Both the position numbers and the translations under genes were made by a program. From Ardenticatenaceae bacterium (GTDB lineage Bacteria > Chloroflexota > Anaerolineae > Promineifilales > Promineifilaceae), in the NCBI GenBank assembly GCA_020634375.1, contig JACKBX010000004.1:62001-126000 (forward strand): 64,000 nucleotides of DNA, in the 5' to 3' direction. Position 1 is the first letter of the stretch; each line of letters begins with the position of its first letter. This document shows, piece by piece, positions 7,723 to 16,398 of this stretch. The notes under the pieces are model-generated. The model did no database searches. It was not told the origin of the DNA and saw only the letters and a program-made list of their open reading frames with translations.

Positions 7723-8316
7723 ATGGACACAATTTTTATCGAAACCGAATTTGGCAACATCCATGCGAAAACGGCCGGAACCCCCACCGATCCGTTCATT
7801 TTAGGCTTGCACGGCTGGAGCCAGCGCAATGGCTGGCACACCTGGGAACCGTTGATGCAGCCCTTGGCCAATGCCGGTTTCTACGTGGTCAGTGTGGACA
7901 TGCCCGGTTGGGGACAAAGCACAGCGCCCAAAGGGCAAGTCAAGGGCAGTGACGCCATGTCTACCGTTTTGCAAATGATGGATAAGTTGGGTGTGGAAAC
8001 GGCCGTCCTCCTCGGCAAAAGTTGGGGCGGCGGCGTTGCCATCAACCTGACCCTAAGCCACCCACAGCGCATTGGCAAGCTCGCCCTTACCGCGCCAGCC
8101 TTCCACGATGTGGAGAGGCTGGCCCAACTAACCCAACCTGTGCTGCTGGCCTGGGCTGAGGATGACCCCGTCATCCCCTACAGCTACGCCGCCCCATTCG
8201 CCGCCGCCATTCCCAACTGCCAGCTAGTCACCTACCCAACCGGCGGCCACAGCGCCGCCCCGAAAAATGCCGCAGACTTTGCGGCCAAAGCAATTGATTT
8301 TTTGCGTGAAACGTAA
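7723..8316 (+). CDS. Alpha/beta hydrolase, small, lid-less
   Basis: 197 residues. Oxyanion-hole segment LGLHGWSQ is followed by the nucleophile elbow GKSWGG (Ser), then Asp in EDDPVIP and His in GGHS, so a complete Ser-Asp-His triad is visible. The protein is ~60-80 residues shorter than typical family members because the cap between the Ser strand and the Asp strand is almost absent, as in dienelactone-hydrolase-like or BAAT-like short forms. The substrate cannot be told. It is the first gene after the leucine T-box and 67 bases upstream of leuS, so it should share leucine-starvation control. Confidence 0.85.
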   Translation: MDTIFIETEFGNIHAKTAGTPTDPFILGLHGWSQRNGWHTWEPLMQPLANAGFYVVSVDMPGWGQSTAPKGQVKGSDAMSTVLQMMDKLGVETAVLLGKSWGGGVAINLTLSHPQRIGKLALTAPAFHDVERLAQLTQPVLLAWAEDDPVIPYSYAAPFAAAIPNCQLVTYPTGGHSAAPKNAADFAAKAIDFLRET

Positions 8317-8362
8317 AACGTGAAACGTGAGAAGAAAACCTTTCACGCATCACGTTTCACGA
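8312..8362 (+). repeat. Iterated-word palindrome, word AACGTGAAACGTG
   Basis: ACGTAAAACGTGAAACGTG on the left arm faces TTTCACGCATCACGTTTCAC on the right. It starts at the end of the hydrolase gene and stops just before the leuS ribosome-binding site. The same word builds the element at 43708-43773. Confidence 0.75.
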
Positions 8363-8383
8363 CTCTTTCAGGAGAAGAACCAA

Positions 8384-10843
8384 ATGAGTAGTTACACCCC
8401 TCAACAACTAGAACCCCGATGGCAGGCCCAATGGCAGGCTGATGGCCTGTACCGGCAAGTCATTGATCACAATAAGCCCAAGCACTACGCCCTGACCATG
8501 CTGCCCTACCCCTCCGGCGACCTACACATCGGCCACTGGTACGCCATGACTCCCTCCGACGCCCGCGCCCGCTACATGCGCATGAAAGGCTACAATGTCA
8601 TGTTCCCTATGGGCTTCGACGCCTTTGGCCTGCCCGCCGAAAACGCCGCCATCAAGCGCAACATCCACCCGCAAACCTGGACATTCGCCAACATTGAGCG
8701 GATGCGCGGCCAATTGCGCAGCATGGGCGCGATGTTCGATTGGGAACGCGAAGCCGTTTCCGCCGACCCCAGCTATTACAAATGGACGCAATGGTTTTTC
8801 AAAAAGCTAATCGAGTTGGGGCTGGCCTATCGCAAGCTGTCGGCGGTGGATTTTTGTCCCAACTGCAACACCACCCTGGCCCGCGAACAGGTTTGGGGCG
8901 ATGACCGTCACTGCGAACGCTGCGGCACGCCGGTGATCAAAAAGGATTTGGAGCAGTGGTTCTTCAAAACGACGGACTACGCCGAAGAGCTGCTGGATTT
9001 CAGCCAGATTGATTGGCCGGAACGGGTGAAGGTGATGCAGACCAATTGGATCGGCCGTTCCGAAGGCGCAAATGTGGTCTTCAAAACCGAGCAAGGGGAC
9101 GAGATGCCCATCTTCACCACGCGCCCGGATACGCTGTGGGGCGCAACCTTCATGGTCATGGCCCCGGAGCATCCGCTGGTGGACACAATCACCTCGGCGG
9201 AGCAGGCCGAGGCGGTGCGCGAGTACCGCGAGCAGGCACAACGCCTGACCGACATTGACCGCGAATCCGCCGACCGCGAAAAGACGGGCGTGTTCAGCGG
9301 CGGCTACGCCGTCAACCCGGTGAACGGGGCGCGTATCCCCATTTGGGTGGCGGATTATGTGCTGATGGGCTATGGTTTTGGCGCGATTATGGCCGTGCCC
9401 GCGCACGACCAGCGCGACTTTGAGTTTGCCCGCAAATTCGGCCTGGAAATCATCCCCGTGATTCAGCCGGAGAGCGGCGCACTGGATGCGGACGCGATGC
9501 CGGAATCCTACGTTGGCCCCGGTGTGATGGTGAACAGTGGCCCGATTGATGGCACGGCCGTTTCCGATGACAAAGGCCGCAAAAACCCCTCCATCGCCGC
9601 CGCCATTGATTGGCTGGCAGACCATAATGCCGGGGAAGAAGCCATCAACTACCGCCTGCGCGACTGGCTGATCAGCCGCCAGCGTTATTGGGGCGCACCC
9701 ATTCCCGTCGTCTACTGCCCAGAGCATGGCGCTGTGCCCGTGCCCGACGAGCAACTGCCCGTGCTGCTGCCGGAAGATGTAGAATTTATGCCCACCGGCG
9801 AAAGCCCGCTGCGATTCCACGAAGAATTCCTGCACACCGAATGCCCCATCTGCGGCGGGCCTGCGCAGCGCGAAACGGACACCATGGACACCTTCATGTG
9901 TTCAAGCTGGTATCAGTACCGCTACCTAAGCCCAAACGATGACGAAGCCCCCTTTGACCCCACAGAGGGCGCGTACTGGCTGCCCGTTGACCAGTACACT
10001 GGCGGCATTGAACATGCCACCATGCACCTGATTTACACGCGCTTCTTCACCAAAGCGATGCGCGAGATGGGGCTGGTGGACTTTGCCGAACCGATGCTGG
10101 CGCTGCACAACCAGGGCATGGTGCTGGGCGAGGACAACGAAAAGATGTCCAAGTCTCGCGGCAATGTGGTTGCGCCGGATGATTTGGTGCAACAGTACGG
10201 CGCGGACACGGTGCGTACCTATCTGATGTTCTTCACCAAGTGGGATCAGGGTGGCCCCTGGAATTATGATGGCATTAAGGGGCCGCAGCGCTTGCTGCTG
10301 GATGTGTGGGACATCGCCCAACATGCCTACGCGCCACAAAAAGAGGACGCGCAGGCGACGCGCAACCTGCGGCGCAAGACGCACCAGACGATTCGTAAGG
10401 TGGGGCAGGATTTTGAGAGCTTTTCGTTTAACACGGCCGTTGCCGCCATCATGGAACTGCGCAACACGCTGAACGATGCGAAGCGCAATCAAAACGTCAG
10501 CGCCGCAGCGTGGGCGGAGGGCGTGGAGAGTATGCTGCTGCTGCTGGCCCCCATCGCCCCGCACATCACTGAAGAATTGTGGGCGCAGAGGGGACGGCCG
10601 TACAGCATTCATCAGCAATCCTGGCCGCAATGGGACGAAGCCATCGCCAAAGAGGACACCATCACCCTGATTGTGCAGATCAATGGCAAAGTGCGTGACC
10701 GCATTGACGTGCCCGCCGGGACGCCCGAAGCTGACTTGAAAGCGGCCGCCCTGGCCTCCGACAACGTGCAAAAACACCTGGAAGGTAAAGAACCGCGCAA
10801 GGTGATTGTCGTCAAAGGTAAGCTGGTCAATATTGTCCGCTAG
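8384..10843 (+). CDS. leuS: Leucyl-tRNA synthetase
   Basis: 819 residues, starting at ATG 8384 behind CAGGAGAAG. It attaches leucine to tRNA-Leu. Visible marks: the HIGH-type motif PYPSGDLHIGHW (~residue 45); a zinc-knuckle-like CPNC…CERC (~165-185); the CP1 editing domain with TTRPDTLWGATF and GAIMAVPAHDQRD; a second Cys pair in CPICGG; the KMSKS motif EKMSKSRGN (~585); and the anticodon-binding and C-terminal domain ending IVVKGKLVNIVR. Length is normal for a bacterial LeuRS. Expression is expected to be set by the leucine T-box at 7251-7699, read through the small hydrolase gene. Four in-gene ACGGCCGT or near-match octamers are present. Confidence 0.97.
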   Translation: MSSYTPQQLEPRWQAQWQADGLYRQVIDHNKPKHYALTMLPYPSGDLHIGHWYAMTPSDARARYMRMKGYNVMFPMGFDAFGLPAENAAIKRNIHPQTWTFANIERMRGQLRSMGAMFDWEREAVSADPSYYKWTQWFFKKLIELGLAYRKLSAVDFCPNCNTTLAREQVWGDDRHCERCGTPVIKKDLEQWFFKTTDYAEELLDFSQIDWPERVKVMQTNWIGRSEGANVVFKTEQGDEMPIFTTRPDTLWGATFMVMAPEHPLVDTITSAEQAEAVREYREQAQRLTDIDRESADREKTGVFSGGYAVNPVNGARIPIWVADYVLMGYGFGAIMAVPAHDQRDFEFARKFGLEIIPVIQPESGALDADAMPESYVGPGVMVNSGPIDGTAVSDDKGRKNPSIAAAIDWLADHNAGEEAINYRLRDWLISRQRYWGAPIPVVYCPEHGAVPVPDEQLPVLLPEDVEFMPTGESPLRFHEEFLHTECPICGGPAQRETDTMDTFMCSSWYQYRYLSPNDDEAPFDPTEGAYWLPVDQYTGGIEHATMHLIYTRFFTKAMREMGLVDFAEPMLALHNQGMVLGEDNEKMSKSRGNVVAPDDLVQQYGADTVRTYLMFFTKWDQGGPWNYDGIKGPQRLLLDVWDIAQHAYAPQKEDAQATRNLRRKTHQTIRKVGQDFESFSFNTAVAAIMELRNTLNDAKRNQNVSAAAWAEGVESMLLLLAPIAPHITEELWAQRGRPYSIHQQSWPQWDEAIAKEDTITLIVQINGKVRDRIDVPAGTPEADLKAAALASDNVQKHLEGKEPRKVIVVKGKLVNIVR

Positions 10844-10845
10844 CA

Positions 10846-10902
10846 AATAGAAATTAGAGATTGGAGATTAGCAACGACGCACTCTCCAATCTCTAATCTC
10901 TT
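10846..10902 (+). repeat. Iterated-word palindrome, word GAGATTAGAGATT
   Basis: TTAGAGATTGGAGATTAG on the left arm faces CTCCAATCTCTAATCTC on the right, followed by TTT. It sits 3 bases after the leuS stop and may end that transcript. Confidence 0.75.
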
Positions 10903-10954
10903 TAGGAATTTTTCACTCACCCCTATACCCCGCTTGTGCTACAATGCCAAAGGC

Positions 10955-13078
10955 ATGAAACGCATACTCATCCTTCTCAGCCTTATCATCCCTGCTGGTC
11001 TCCTGGTAACTATGGCGCTGGTTCCGGCGCTAGATGTCACATTACACTACCCCCTGCTTCATTTCTATCTTGTTACTTTTTTTACCTTTGCTGCCGCTGT
11101 CGTGGCTTTGTTTACGGCCGTTGCCCTGGGTACAGACAGCGCACCACGTCACCGCTTGCTGGCAACCAGCTTCGCCATCATGGGGGCGCTTTTCTTCATA
11201 CATGGGGTTACGACCCCGGAAGCCCTCATCTTCACCACCAACCCCGGCATTCGCTGGGCCGCCTGGCTGACCTTATTTGTGGGTGGGTTGGTTTTCGCTC
11301 TAGCCGCGTATGATGCCCCGGAACGGCCGTTACCCCTCCATCGCCTGCATACCATCCATTGGGGACTGGGGCTGTTCTACCTCGTCTTTGTTCTCATCGT
11401 TATCTTCGCGCCTCAGTGGCTCAGCTTCATAGACGCCCATGCTGATCCCTGGCATCAACAAGCCGTCTTTGGCATGACCCTGCTGCTCTGGGTGTATGCG
11501 GCCTGGCGTCTGTGGCAAACCTGGCGCAAAACCAACCACCCCGTAGACTTGATCATGACTTTGCAAGCCGCCTGGTTTGCCATGAGCGCCATCAGTATGC
11601 ACCAATTCCCGCCCTGGCACTTCAGTTGGTGGCTGTATCATGGGCTGCTGTTGTTGGGGGTGATTACGGCCGTCTTCGCTCTGGGCCGCACCTACGAACA
11701 ACTGCGCCACTTCCGCCTCACCACCTACTACGCGGCGGCGGGTCTGATCATCACCGCCGCCCTGGCCCTGCTTGCTTCCCATCTCTTCTCCCAGGCCGTA
11801 GAACGGGATTTGCGTGACACATTGACCGAGCAAGCGCTGCGCGTGGGGCAAAACCTCGCCATCAGCCTCGCCGGGGACATGCCCGAAAGTGCCTCGTCCG
11901 ATCATTTGCAGCAAATGGCTGAAGAGGCCATGCTCTTCCAATCAGCTACCTGGGCTTCACGCCTTGCCGGACTAGATATTGAATTGGTTGTTGTGTATGA
12001 CGTGAATGGCACGGCCGTTTACCCCAACATCTTGCCCTCCTTGCCAGATACCGCAGTGGACAAGCAAACCGCCCTTTCCGGCACAGCAACCACCCTCTTC
12101 TTCTCCACCGAGGAGCCACTTTTTTATGAAACTGACGCCGCCACCTATCTGCAAACCTTCGTCCCCGTCCGCGCCCAAGAGCAGGTGATTGGCGTCCTCA
12201 GCACCCTACAAGACTTGCCCAACCTCGTGCCTGCTGTAATTCGCGCCCGCTTGTTGGGCTTGATTGTCGCCAGCCTCACGATGGGCTTGCTCTTCCTCAG
12301 CATGTTGGTTATCGTGCGCCGCGCCGACCTGCTCATCACCAGCCGCAGCGATGAACTGGCCCAGGCTTACGCCAATTTGCAGGCTGCCGAAATGCTGCGC
12401 GACGACCTCACCGACATGATCGTCCACGACTTGCGCACCCCCCTCACGTCAGTTGGACTCAGCCTGGATTTGTTGGAACGTTCCGTTGGCGACCCCAGCC
12501 GCGCCGAGTTTATTGAGAAATTCTTCAGCGGCGCACGCGCCTCGTTGCAGCAAATGTTGGCTCTGATTAACCAGATTTTGGACGTGGCCCGTCTGGAAGC
12601 AGGACAGTTACAACTTCACCCGGAACCTTTTGCGCTGGCTGACTTGCTTCAAGAAAAGCAGACGCTCTTCGCGCTGCAAGCAGAATCGGCAAACAAACAA
12701 ATTCGGGTGGAAGCAGACTCCTCTCTTCCCCCTGCTCGCGCCGACCGCGAATTAGTGAGCCGCGTGCTGGAGAACCTCATTGGCAATGCCCTGAAATATA
12801 CACGTAACGGCGGCTGCATTACCCTGCGTGCCAACCAGCACAACGGTACGCTGCAAGTGGATGTGGCCGACGATGGCGAAGGCATTAGTCCGCAGGCAGC
12901 AGCGCGGATTTTTGACAAGTTCTATCAGGTGAAAGATGAAAATGGCAAGCCAATTCGCCGGGGTGCGGGCCTGGGCTTGAATTTCTGTCGTCTGGTATTA
13001 GAGGCGCATAACGGCCGTATCTGGGTAGACAGCCAGCCCGAACAAGGCAGCACCTTCTCCTTCACCCTCCCTCTGTAA
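10955..13078 (+). CDS. Membrane sensor histidine kinase (orphan)
   Basis: 707 residues from ATG 10955; ATG 10934 is an alternative with seven extra residues. About eight hydrophobic segments span residues 1-290. An extracytoplasmic region (~290-430) follows, then another membrane segment and a coiled linker. The phosphoacceptor box is DMIVHDLRTPLTS (~residue 490). The ATP-binding part shows the N box ENLIGNALKYT, G1 DVADDGEGIS and G2 GAGLGLNFCRLV. It should autophosphorylate on the His and pass phosphate to a response regulator, but none is adjacent. It has repeats on both sides and appears to be a single-gene unit. Confidence 0.93.
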   Translation: MKRILILLSLIIPAGLLVTMALVPALDVTLHYPLLHFYLVTFFTFAAAVVALFTAVALGTDSAPRHRLLATSFAIMGALFFIHGVTTPEALIFTTNPGIRWAAWLTLFVGGLVFALAAYDAPERPLPLHRLHTIHWGLGLFYLVFVLIVIFAPQWLSFIDAHADPWHQQAVFGMTLLLWVYAAWRLWQTWRKTNHPVDLIMTLQAAWFAMSAISMHQFPPWHFSWWLYHGLLLLGVITAVFALGRTYEQLRHFRLTTYYAAAGLIITAALALLASHLFSQAVERDLRDTLTEQALRVGQNLAISLAGDMPESASSDHLQQMAEEAMLFQSATWASRLAGLDIELVVVYDVNGTAVYPNILPSLPDTAVDKQTALSGTATTLFFSTEEPLFYETDAATYLQTFVPVRAQEQVIGVLSTLQDLPNLVPAVIRARLLGLIVASLTMGLLFLSMLVIVRRADLLITSRSDELAQAYANLQAAEMLRDDLTDMIVHDLRTPLTSVGLSLDLLERSVGDPSRAEFIEKFFSGARASLQQMLALINQILDVARLEAGQLQLHPEPFALADLLQEKQTLFALQAESANKQIRVEADSSLPPARADRELVSRVLENLIGNALKYTRNGGCITLRANQHNGTLQVDVADDGEGISPQAAARIFDKFYQVKDENGKPIRRGAGLGLNFCRLVLEAHNGRIWVDSQPEQGSTFSFTLPL

Positions 13079-13079
13079 A

Positions 13080-13160
13080 AACCTCAACGCAAAGGCACGA
13101 AGAAACAAAGAAGGCAAAGAGCTTTGCGCCCTTTGCCCGTTTTCTTCTTTGCGTTAAATT
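13080..13160 (+). repeat. Iterated-word palindrome, word AACGCAAAGG/AAGAAACAAAG
   Basis: AACGCAAAGGCACGAAGAA… faces TTCTTCTTTGCGTTAAA, with GGCAAAGAGCTTTGCGCC at the centre. It lies between the convergent kinase and asnA genes, so it could terminate both. Confidence 0.65.
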
Positions 13161-13168
13161 CTTCTTCC

Positions 13169-14311
13169 TTACTCCAGCACAAAAATCTTCCGTTCCGCGC
13201 ACAAATCCTTCAATATCTGCGGCCACACCGTCACACTGACCTCGCCCAGGTGTGCCTTGCGCAGCAGCAGCATCTGCACCCGCGACTGTCCAATGCCGCC
13301 GCCAATGCTCAAGGGAATCTCGTCATTCATAATCGCCTGGTGGTAGGGCAGATCCAGGAAGTGCGTCTGGTTAGTAATCTCCAACTGCTGCACCAGCGTC
13401 TCCTTGTTCACACGCACGCCCATCGAGGACAACTCGTGCCGCCGCTTTGTCACCGGATTCCAGACCAGGATGTCGCCATTGAGTCCGTGCATGGGACGGC
13501 CGTCCTTTGAAACAGTCGGCGTCACCCAATCATCATAATCCGCCGCCCGCATCTCATGCGGATAGCCATCATCCAGCGTCCAGCCAATGCCATAGATGAA
13601 AATGGCCGGATACTCTTGCAAGATGGCCGTCTCTCGCTGCTTGCGCGGCAAGTCCGGGTAACGTGCCAGAATTTCCTCGGCGTGCAGGAACGTCAGTTCC
13701 TCTGGCAGATTGGGGAAGCGCGGGTCTTTCAACTGCGGGAACATCTCCTGCGCATGTCGTTCCGCGCCCACCAACACCTTCCAGATTTTCTGCACCACAT
13801 TCGTCAGAAAGTCGAGATTACGGTCAACGGCCGTAATCGCCCGCTCCCAATCCCATTGATCTACATACACACTGTGGTCATGATCTAGGAAATAATCCTT
13901 GCGCACAGCCCGCATATCCGTCACCAGCCCCTCGCCCGGCCCCATGCCAAACTGCGCCAGCGCCATGCGCTTCCACTTCGTCGCCGCCTGTACCACCTCC
14001 GCGTCAATCGGGTGCTGGTTATAGTCATTGTTGATGTGAAACTGGATCGGTGTGCGCGAGCCGTCCCTGTCCAGGTAATCGTTCACGCCGCTGGTCGTAT
14101 CCACAATCAGCGGCACCTGCACGCGAATCAGGTTCAGCTCTTCGCACAACCCCTTCTCAATATAATCCTTCACGGCATAAATAGCGATTTGCGTCTCCTT
14201 GGGGGTCAGCAGTGATTGATAATCGCCAGGCAGTACCTTTGCCAGCTCATCATAATTGCCAATGCCAGGGCCGGCGAGATCGGCCGTTTTGTCATAAGTT
14301 GCGGTCGTCAT
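13169..14311 (-). CDS. asnA: Aspartate-ammonia ligase (asparagine synthetase A)
   Basis: 380 residues; ATG 14311 is preceded by AAAGGAG. AsnA makes asparagine from aspartate, ammonia and ATP and has a class II tRNA-synthetase-like fold. Diagnostic stretches: QVPLIVDTTSGVNDYLDRDG near the N-terminus, TDMRAVRKDYFLDHDHSVYV with VDQWDWE in the middle, and GGGIGQSRVQMLLL at the C-terminus. The length is somewhat above the ~330 of the enterobacterial enzyme. It faces the kinase gene convergently. In the 5' leader, GGCCC pairs with GGGCC just before the ribosome-binding site (14318-14354), a possible but unproven control hairpin. Confidence 0.93.
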   Translation of the reverse strand: MTTATYDKTADLAGPGIGNYDELAKVLPGDYQSLLTPKETQIAIYAVKDYIEKGLCEELNLIRVQVPLIVDTTSGVNDYLDRDGSRTPIQFHINNDYNQHPIDAEVVQAATKWKRMALAQFGMGPGEGLVTDMRAVRKDYFLDHDHSVYVDQWDWERAITAVDRNLDFLTNVVQKIWKVLVGAERHAQEMFPQLKDPRFPNLPEELTFLHAEEILARYPDLPRKQRETAILQEYPAIFIYGIGWTLDDGYPHEMRAADYDDWVTPTVSKDGRPMHGLNGDILVWNPVTKRRHELSSMGVRVNKETLVQQLEITNQTHFLDLPYHQAIMNDEIPLSIGGGIGQSRVQMLLLRKAHLGEVSVTVWPQILKDLCAERKIFVLE

Positions 14312-14765
14312 GGGAAATTATCTCCTTTGGCCCGATTTCATGCGTCAGGGCCATTGTGTGGGAAAGTTGGTTAACGTGTGCTGCAATGCAAAGAGGGGTG
14401 TTGGCTCACACCTGACAGCATAAAGGAGAACGGCCCACTTGAGAATTGAGGAAAATCACCGCTGCAAGGTGATGGTTGTCACCGGTTGGGGGCGCAAGTT
14501 ACAAGTTACAGGCTGCGAGTTACATCTTACGCTGCCCGCAACTTGTAACCTGTAACCTATTCTCTTTCCCCAAAGATGCTGAGAATCTGCCTGACTTCTG
14601 CTGAGAAAATGAAAAGCATTGACGACTCTGGATAAGAGTAAAGTCATCAACTATGAACTTCTTGGACTGGGAATGCTGGAATGAGAACAGGGTAAATTAC
14701 GAGGCGTCAAGGTAGAGGTTCCTGTCAAGTAAGATTTACGCAAGTGAATTGAAAGATACTTACGC
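14312..14765. other. Intergenic region upstream of asnA
   Basis: No gene is seen in these 454 bases. It holds the asnA leader (14312-14450), an iterated-word palindrome (14495-14562) and an unassigned AT-rich part up to the end of the lipoprotein gene at 14766. No known riboswitch or T-box signature was found. Confidence 0.6.
14495..14562 (+). repeat. Iterated-word palindrome, word CAAGTTACAAGTTACAGG
   Basis: CGCAAGTTACAAGTTACAGG on the left arm pairs with GCAACTTGTAACCTGTAACC on the right; the centre repeats GCGAGTTACATC. Confidence 0.75.
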
Positions 14766-15536
14766 TTACGGCTCCCCGCCCAAACGCTCAATTCCATCTA
14801 TTAACAAGCCCTCAACTTGCCCTACTGTCAGGAACATATTGCTAATTTGTGTACTATTAAAAGCAGTTGAATCACCATTGTTGACACACGCGGTATAAGC
14901 CGCATAGACACCATCTGTCCAGAGTTCATCACTATCACCACTGAATATCTTGATAGCTTCCCTATAAACAGTATAGGCATATTGTGCTTCAGAGGATGCA
15001 CCGCTAACATCGAAAGTGGGCGAATTTACCACATGATTAAATGTATCAATAATTGCCGTGCAATTAGGAATATCAGACCCAGAAGCCTGACTTTTGAAAT
15101 ATCGTGCATTTGCAAACGTCGTATTGAGAGCTGCCAGCAACTGATCTTCTAATTGGGCACCAGCCAATGGTGCTGGTGCTGCCGGGATAATAGGCAAAGG
15201 TGTATTGGAGGGGGTTGGTGTTGGCGTTGGGGCAAAAGTCGGCCATGCGGTTTGAGTAGGGTAAGGTGTTGCAGTCCCCGGAGCCTTCTGAGTTACTTGT
15301 GGGGTTCCTGTCGGCAGCGAAGTGGCTGTAACCAAAGGCGGCTGCGTAGCAATGGCAAGTGCAGTCGCGTAACCTGTTGGCGTTGGCTGCGCAGTCAAGG
15401 TAGCTTCCACGCCAGATGCAATTTCAACAACCACTCGCGTTGTCATATTCTCAGAAGACGCTTGGCAACCGCTAAACGACAATGCGCCCAAAAGTATCAA
15501 CCCGATACAAAAACGATAAAACCTATTCATTGGCAT
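14766..15536 (-). CDS. Lipoprotein with Thr/Pro-rich linker, paralogue of the next gene
   Basis: 256 residues; a second in-frame ATG at 15530 is also possible. A signal peptide ends in the lipobox LSFSGC. A conserved IASGVEATLTA segment follows, then a Thr/Pro-rich low-complexity linker (~residues 48-115), then a soluble helical C-terminal domain of ~135 residues that I do not recognise. It overlaps the upstream lipoprotein gene by 14 bases, so the two are translationally coupled. The shared xASG[VI]EAT segment marks them as paralogues. As the last gene in the EAD-NTPase/TPR operon it is presumably an extracytoplasmic accessory of that system. Confidence 0.8.
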   Translation of the reverse strand: MPMNRFYRFCIGLILLGALSFSGCQASSENMTTRVVVEIASGVEATLTAQPTPTGYATALAIATQPPLVTATSLPTGTPQVTQKAPGTATPYPTQTAWPTFAPTPTPTPSNTPLPIIPAAPAPLAGAQLEDQLLAALNTTFANARYFKSQASGSDIPNCTAIIDTFNHVVNSPTFDVSGASSEAQYAYTVYREAIKIFSGDSDELWTDGVYAAYTACVNNGDSTAFNSTQISNMFLTVGQVEGLLIDGIERLGGEP

Positions 15537-16299
15537 TGTTTAATATGGCTTTGGCCTGATCAATCAAGCTAAGGGCTTGCTCACGCACGGCGAGCATAGC
15601 TAGCTGATCATACCCATTAAGGGTTATTGAGTTGTTTGCACTCGTGTCGCTTTCACATTTATTGGCCCAATACGTTGCTTGTTCTTCAAATATTGTTAGT
15701 GCTTGCTGGTAGAGCGCAAAAGCATTCTGTATATTTTGGTCACCCGTTGGAGATTGTTGAATAAGGCGTCCACGATAAGCATAATAAGTACCCAAATATC
15801 GGTCACATTCTAGCTGATCATCTAAATGAAAATCATAGTCATAATAAGGGGTTTGAATCTTTGTCATATCAGCTAGTTCTACCATATAACTACGGATGAT
15901 ATTAAGATGACGCACATCAAAAGGGGTATTGCTAACTTGCTCTTGTCCGTTCGCGTTGCCGGTTTGTGCTATGGAGGTTGTCTGCGGTGTATTCGTTGGT
16001 GGAATCATCAATGTTGGCAAAGGCGTGTACGTTGGACGTGGAGTCAGTGCAGGCCAGGGTGTAAGACTGGGTTCAGCAGTTAATGTTGGCTGACTGGTCA
16101 GCGTCGGGCGTGGGGTCAAAGTTGGTTGCTGGGTCAATGTGGGTTGGGGTGTTTGTGACGGTATTGCGCTCACCGTAGCCTCAATTCCAGATGCAACGAC
16201 CGCAATACGAGTTGCATCAATGGCTTCCTGACTTGGACCGCAACCACCAAACAAACTGAGTAATAAACCACTGATCAAGTATAGAGAAAAACGCTTCAT
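15523..16299 (-). CDS. Lipoprotein with tandem PTLTxx repeats
   Basis: 258 residues from ATG 16299 (MKRFSLYLISG); an upstream in-frame ATG at 16371 would add 24 residues that spoil the signal peptide. Lipobox LFGGC, then VASGIEATVSA as in the neighbouring paralogue. About seven hexapeptide units of the form PTLT-x-x form an extended linker, then a ~130-residue helical domain with TPR-like character (AFALYQQALTIFEEQATYWA). It is exported and lipid-anchored. Third gene of the operon, 99 bases after the giant TPR gene. Confidence 0.8.
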   Translation of the reverse strand: MKRFSLYLISGLLLSLFGGCGPSQEAIDATRIAVVASGIEATVSAIPSQTPQPTLTQQPTLTPRPTLTSQPTLTAEPSLTPWPALTPRPTYTPLPTLMIPPTNTPQTTSIAQTGNANGQEQVSNTPFDVRHLNIIRSYMVELADMTKIQTPYYDYDFHLDDQLECDRYLGTYYAYRGRLIQQSPTGDQNIQNAFALYQQALTIFEEQATYWANKCESDTSANNSITLNGYDQLAMLAVREQALSLIDQAKAILNNANE

Positions 16300-16398
16300 A
16301 ATCATACTGGTCAACCATAGCAATGAAGAACGATAATTTGAGGAACGCCGAACTTGATTTTTGAAATGCAATTCCCCTAAGCTATGACGTGCAGAATT

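Noticed and set aside
8807..9835. 342-codon open frame opposite leuS
   Set aside because: It is a shadow of leuS on the other strand with no ribosome-binding site or domain. The leuS frame is certain.
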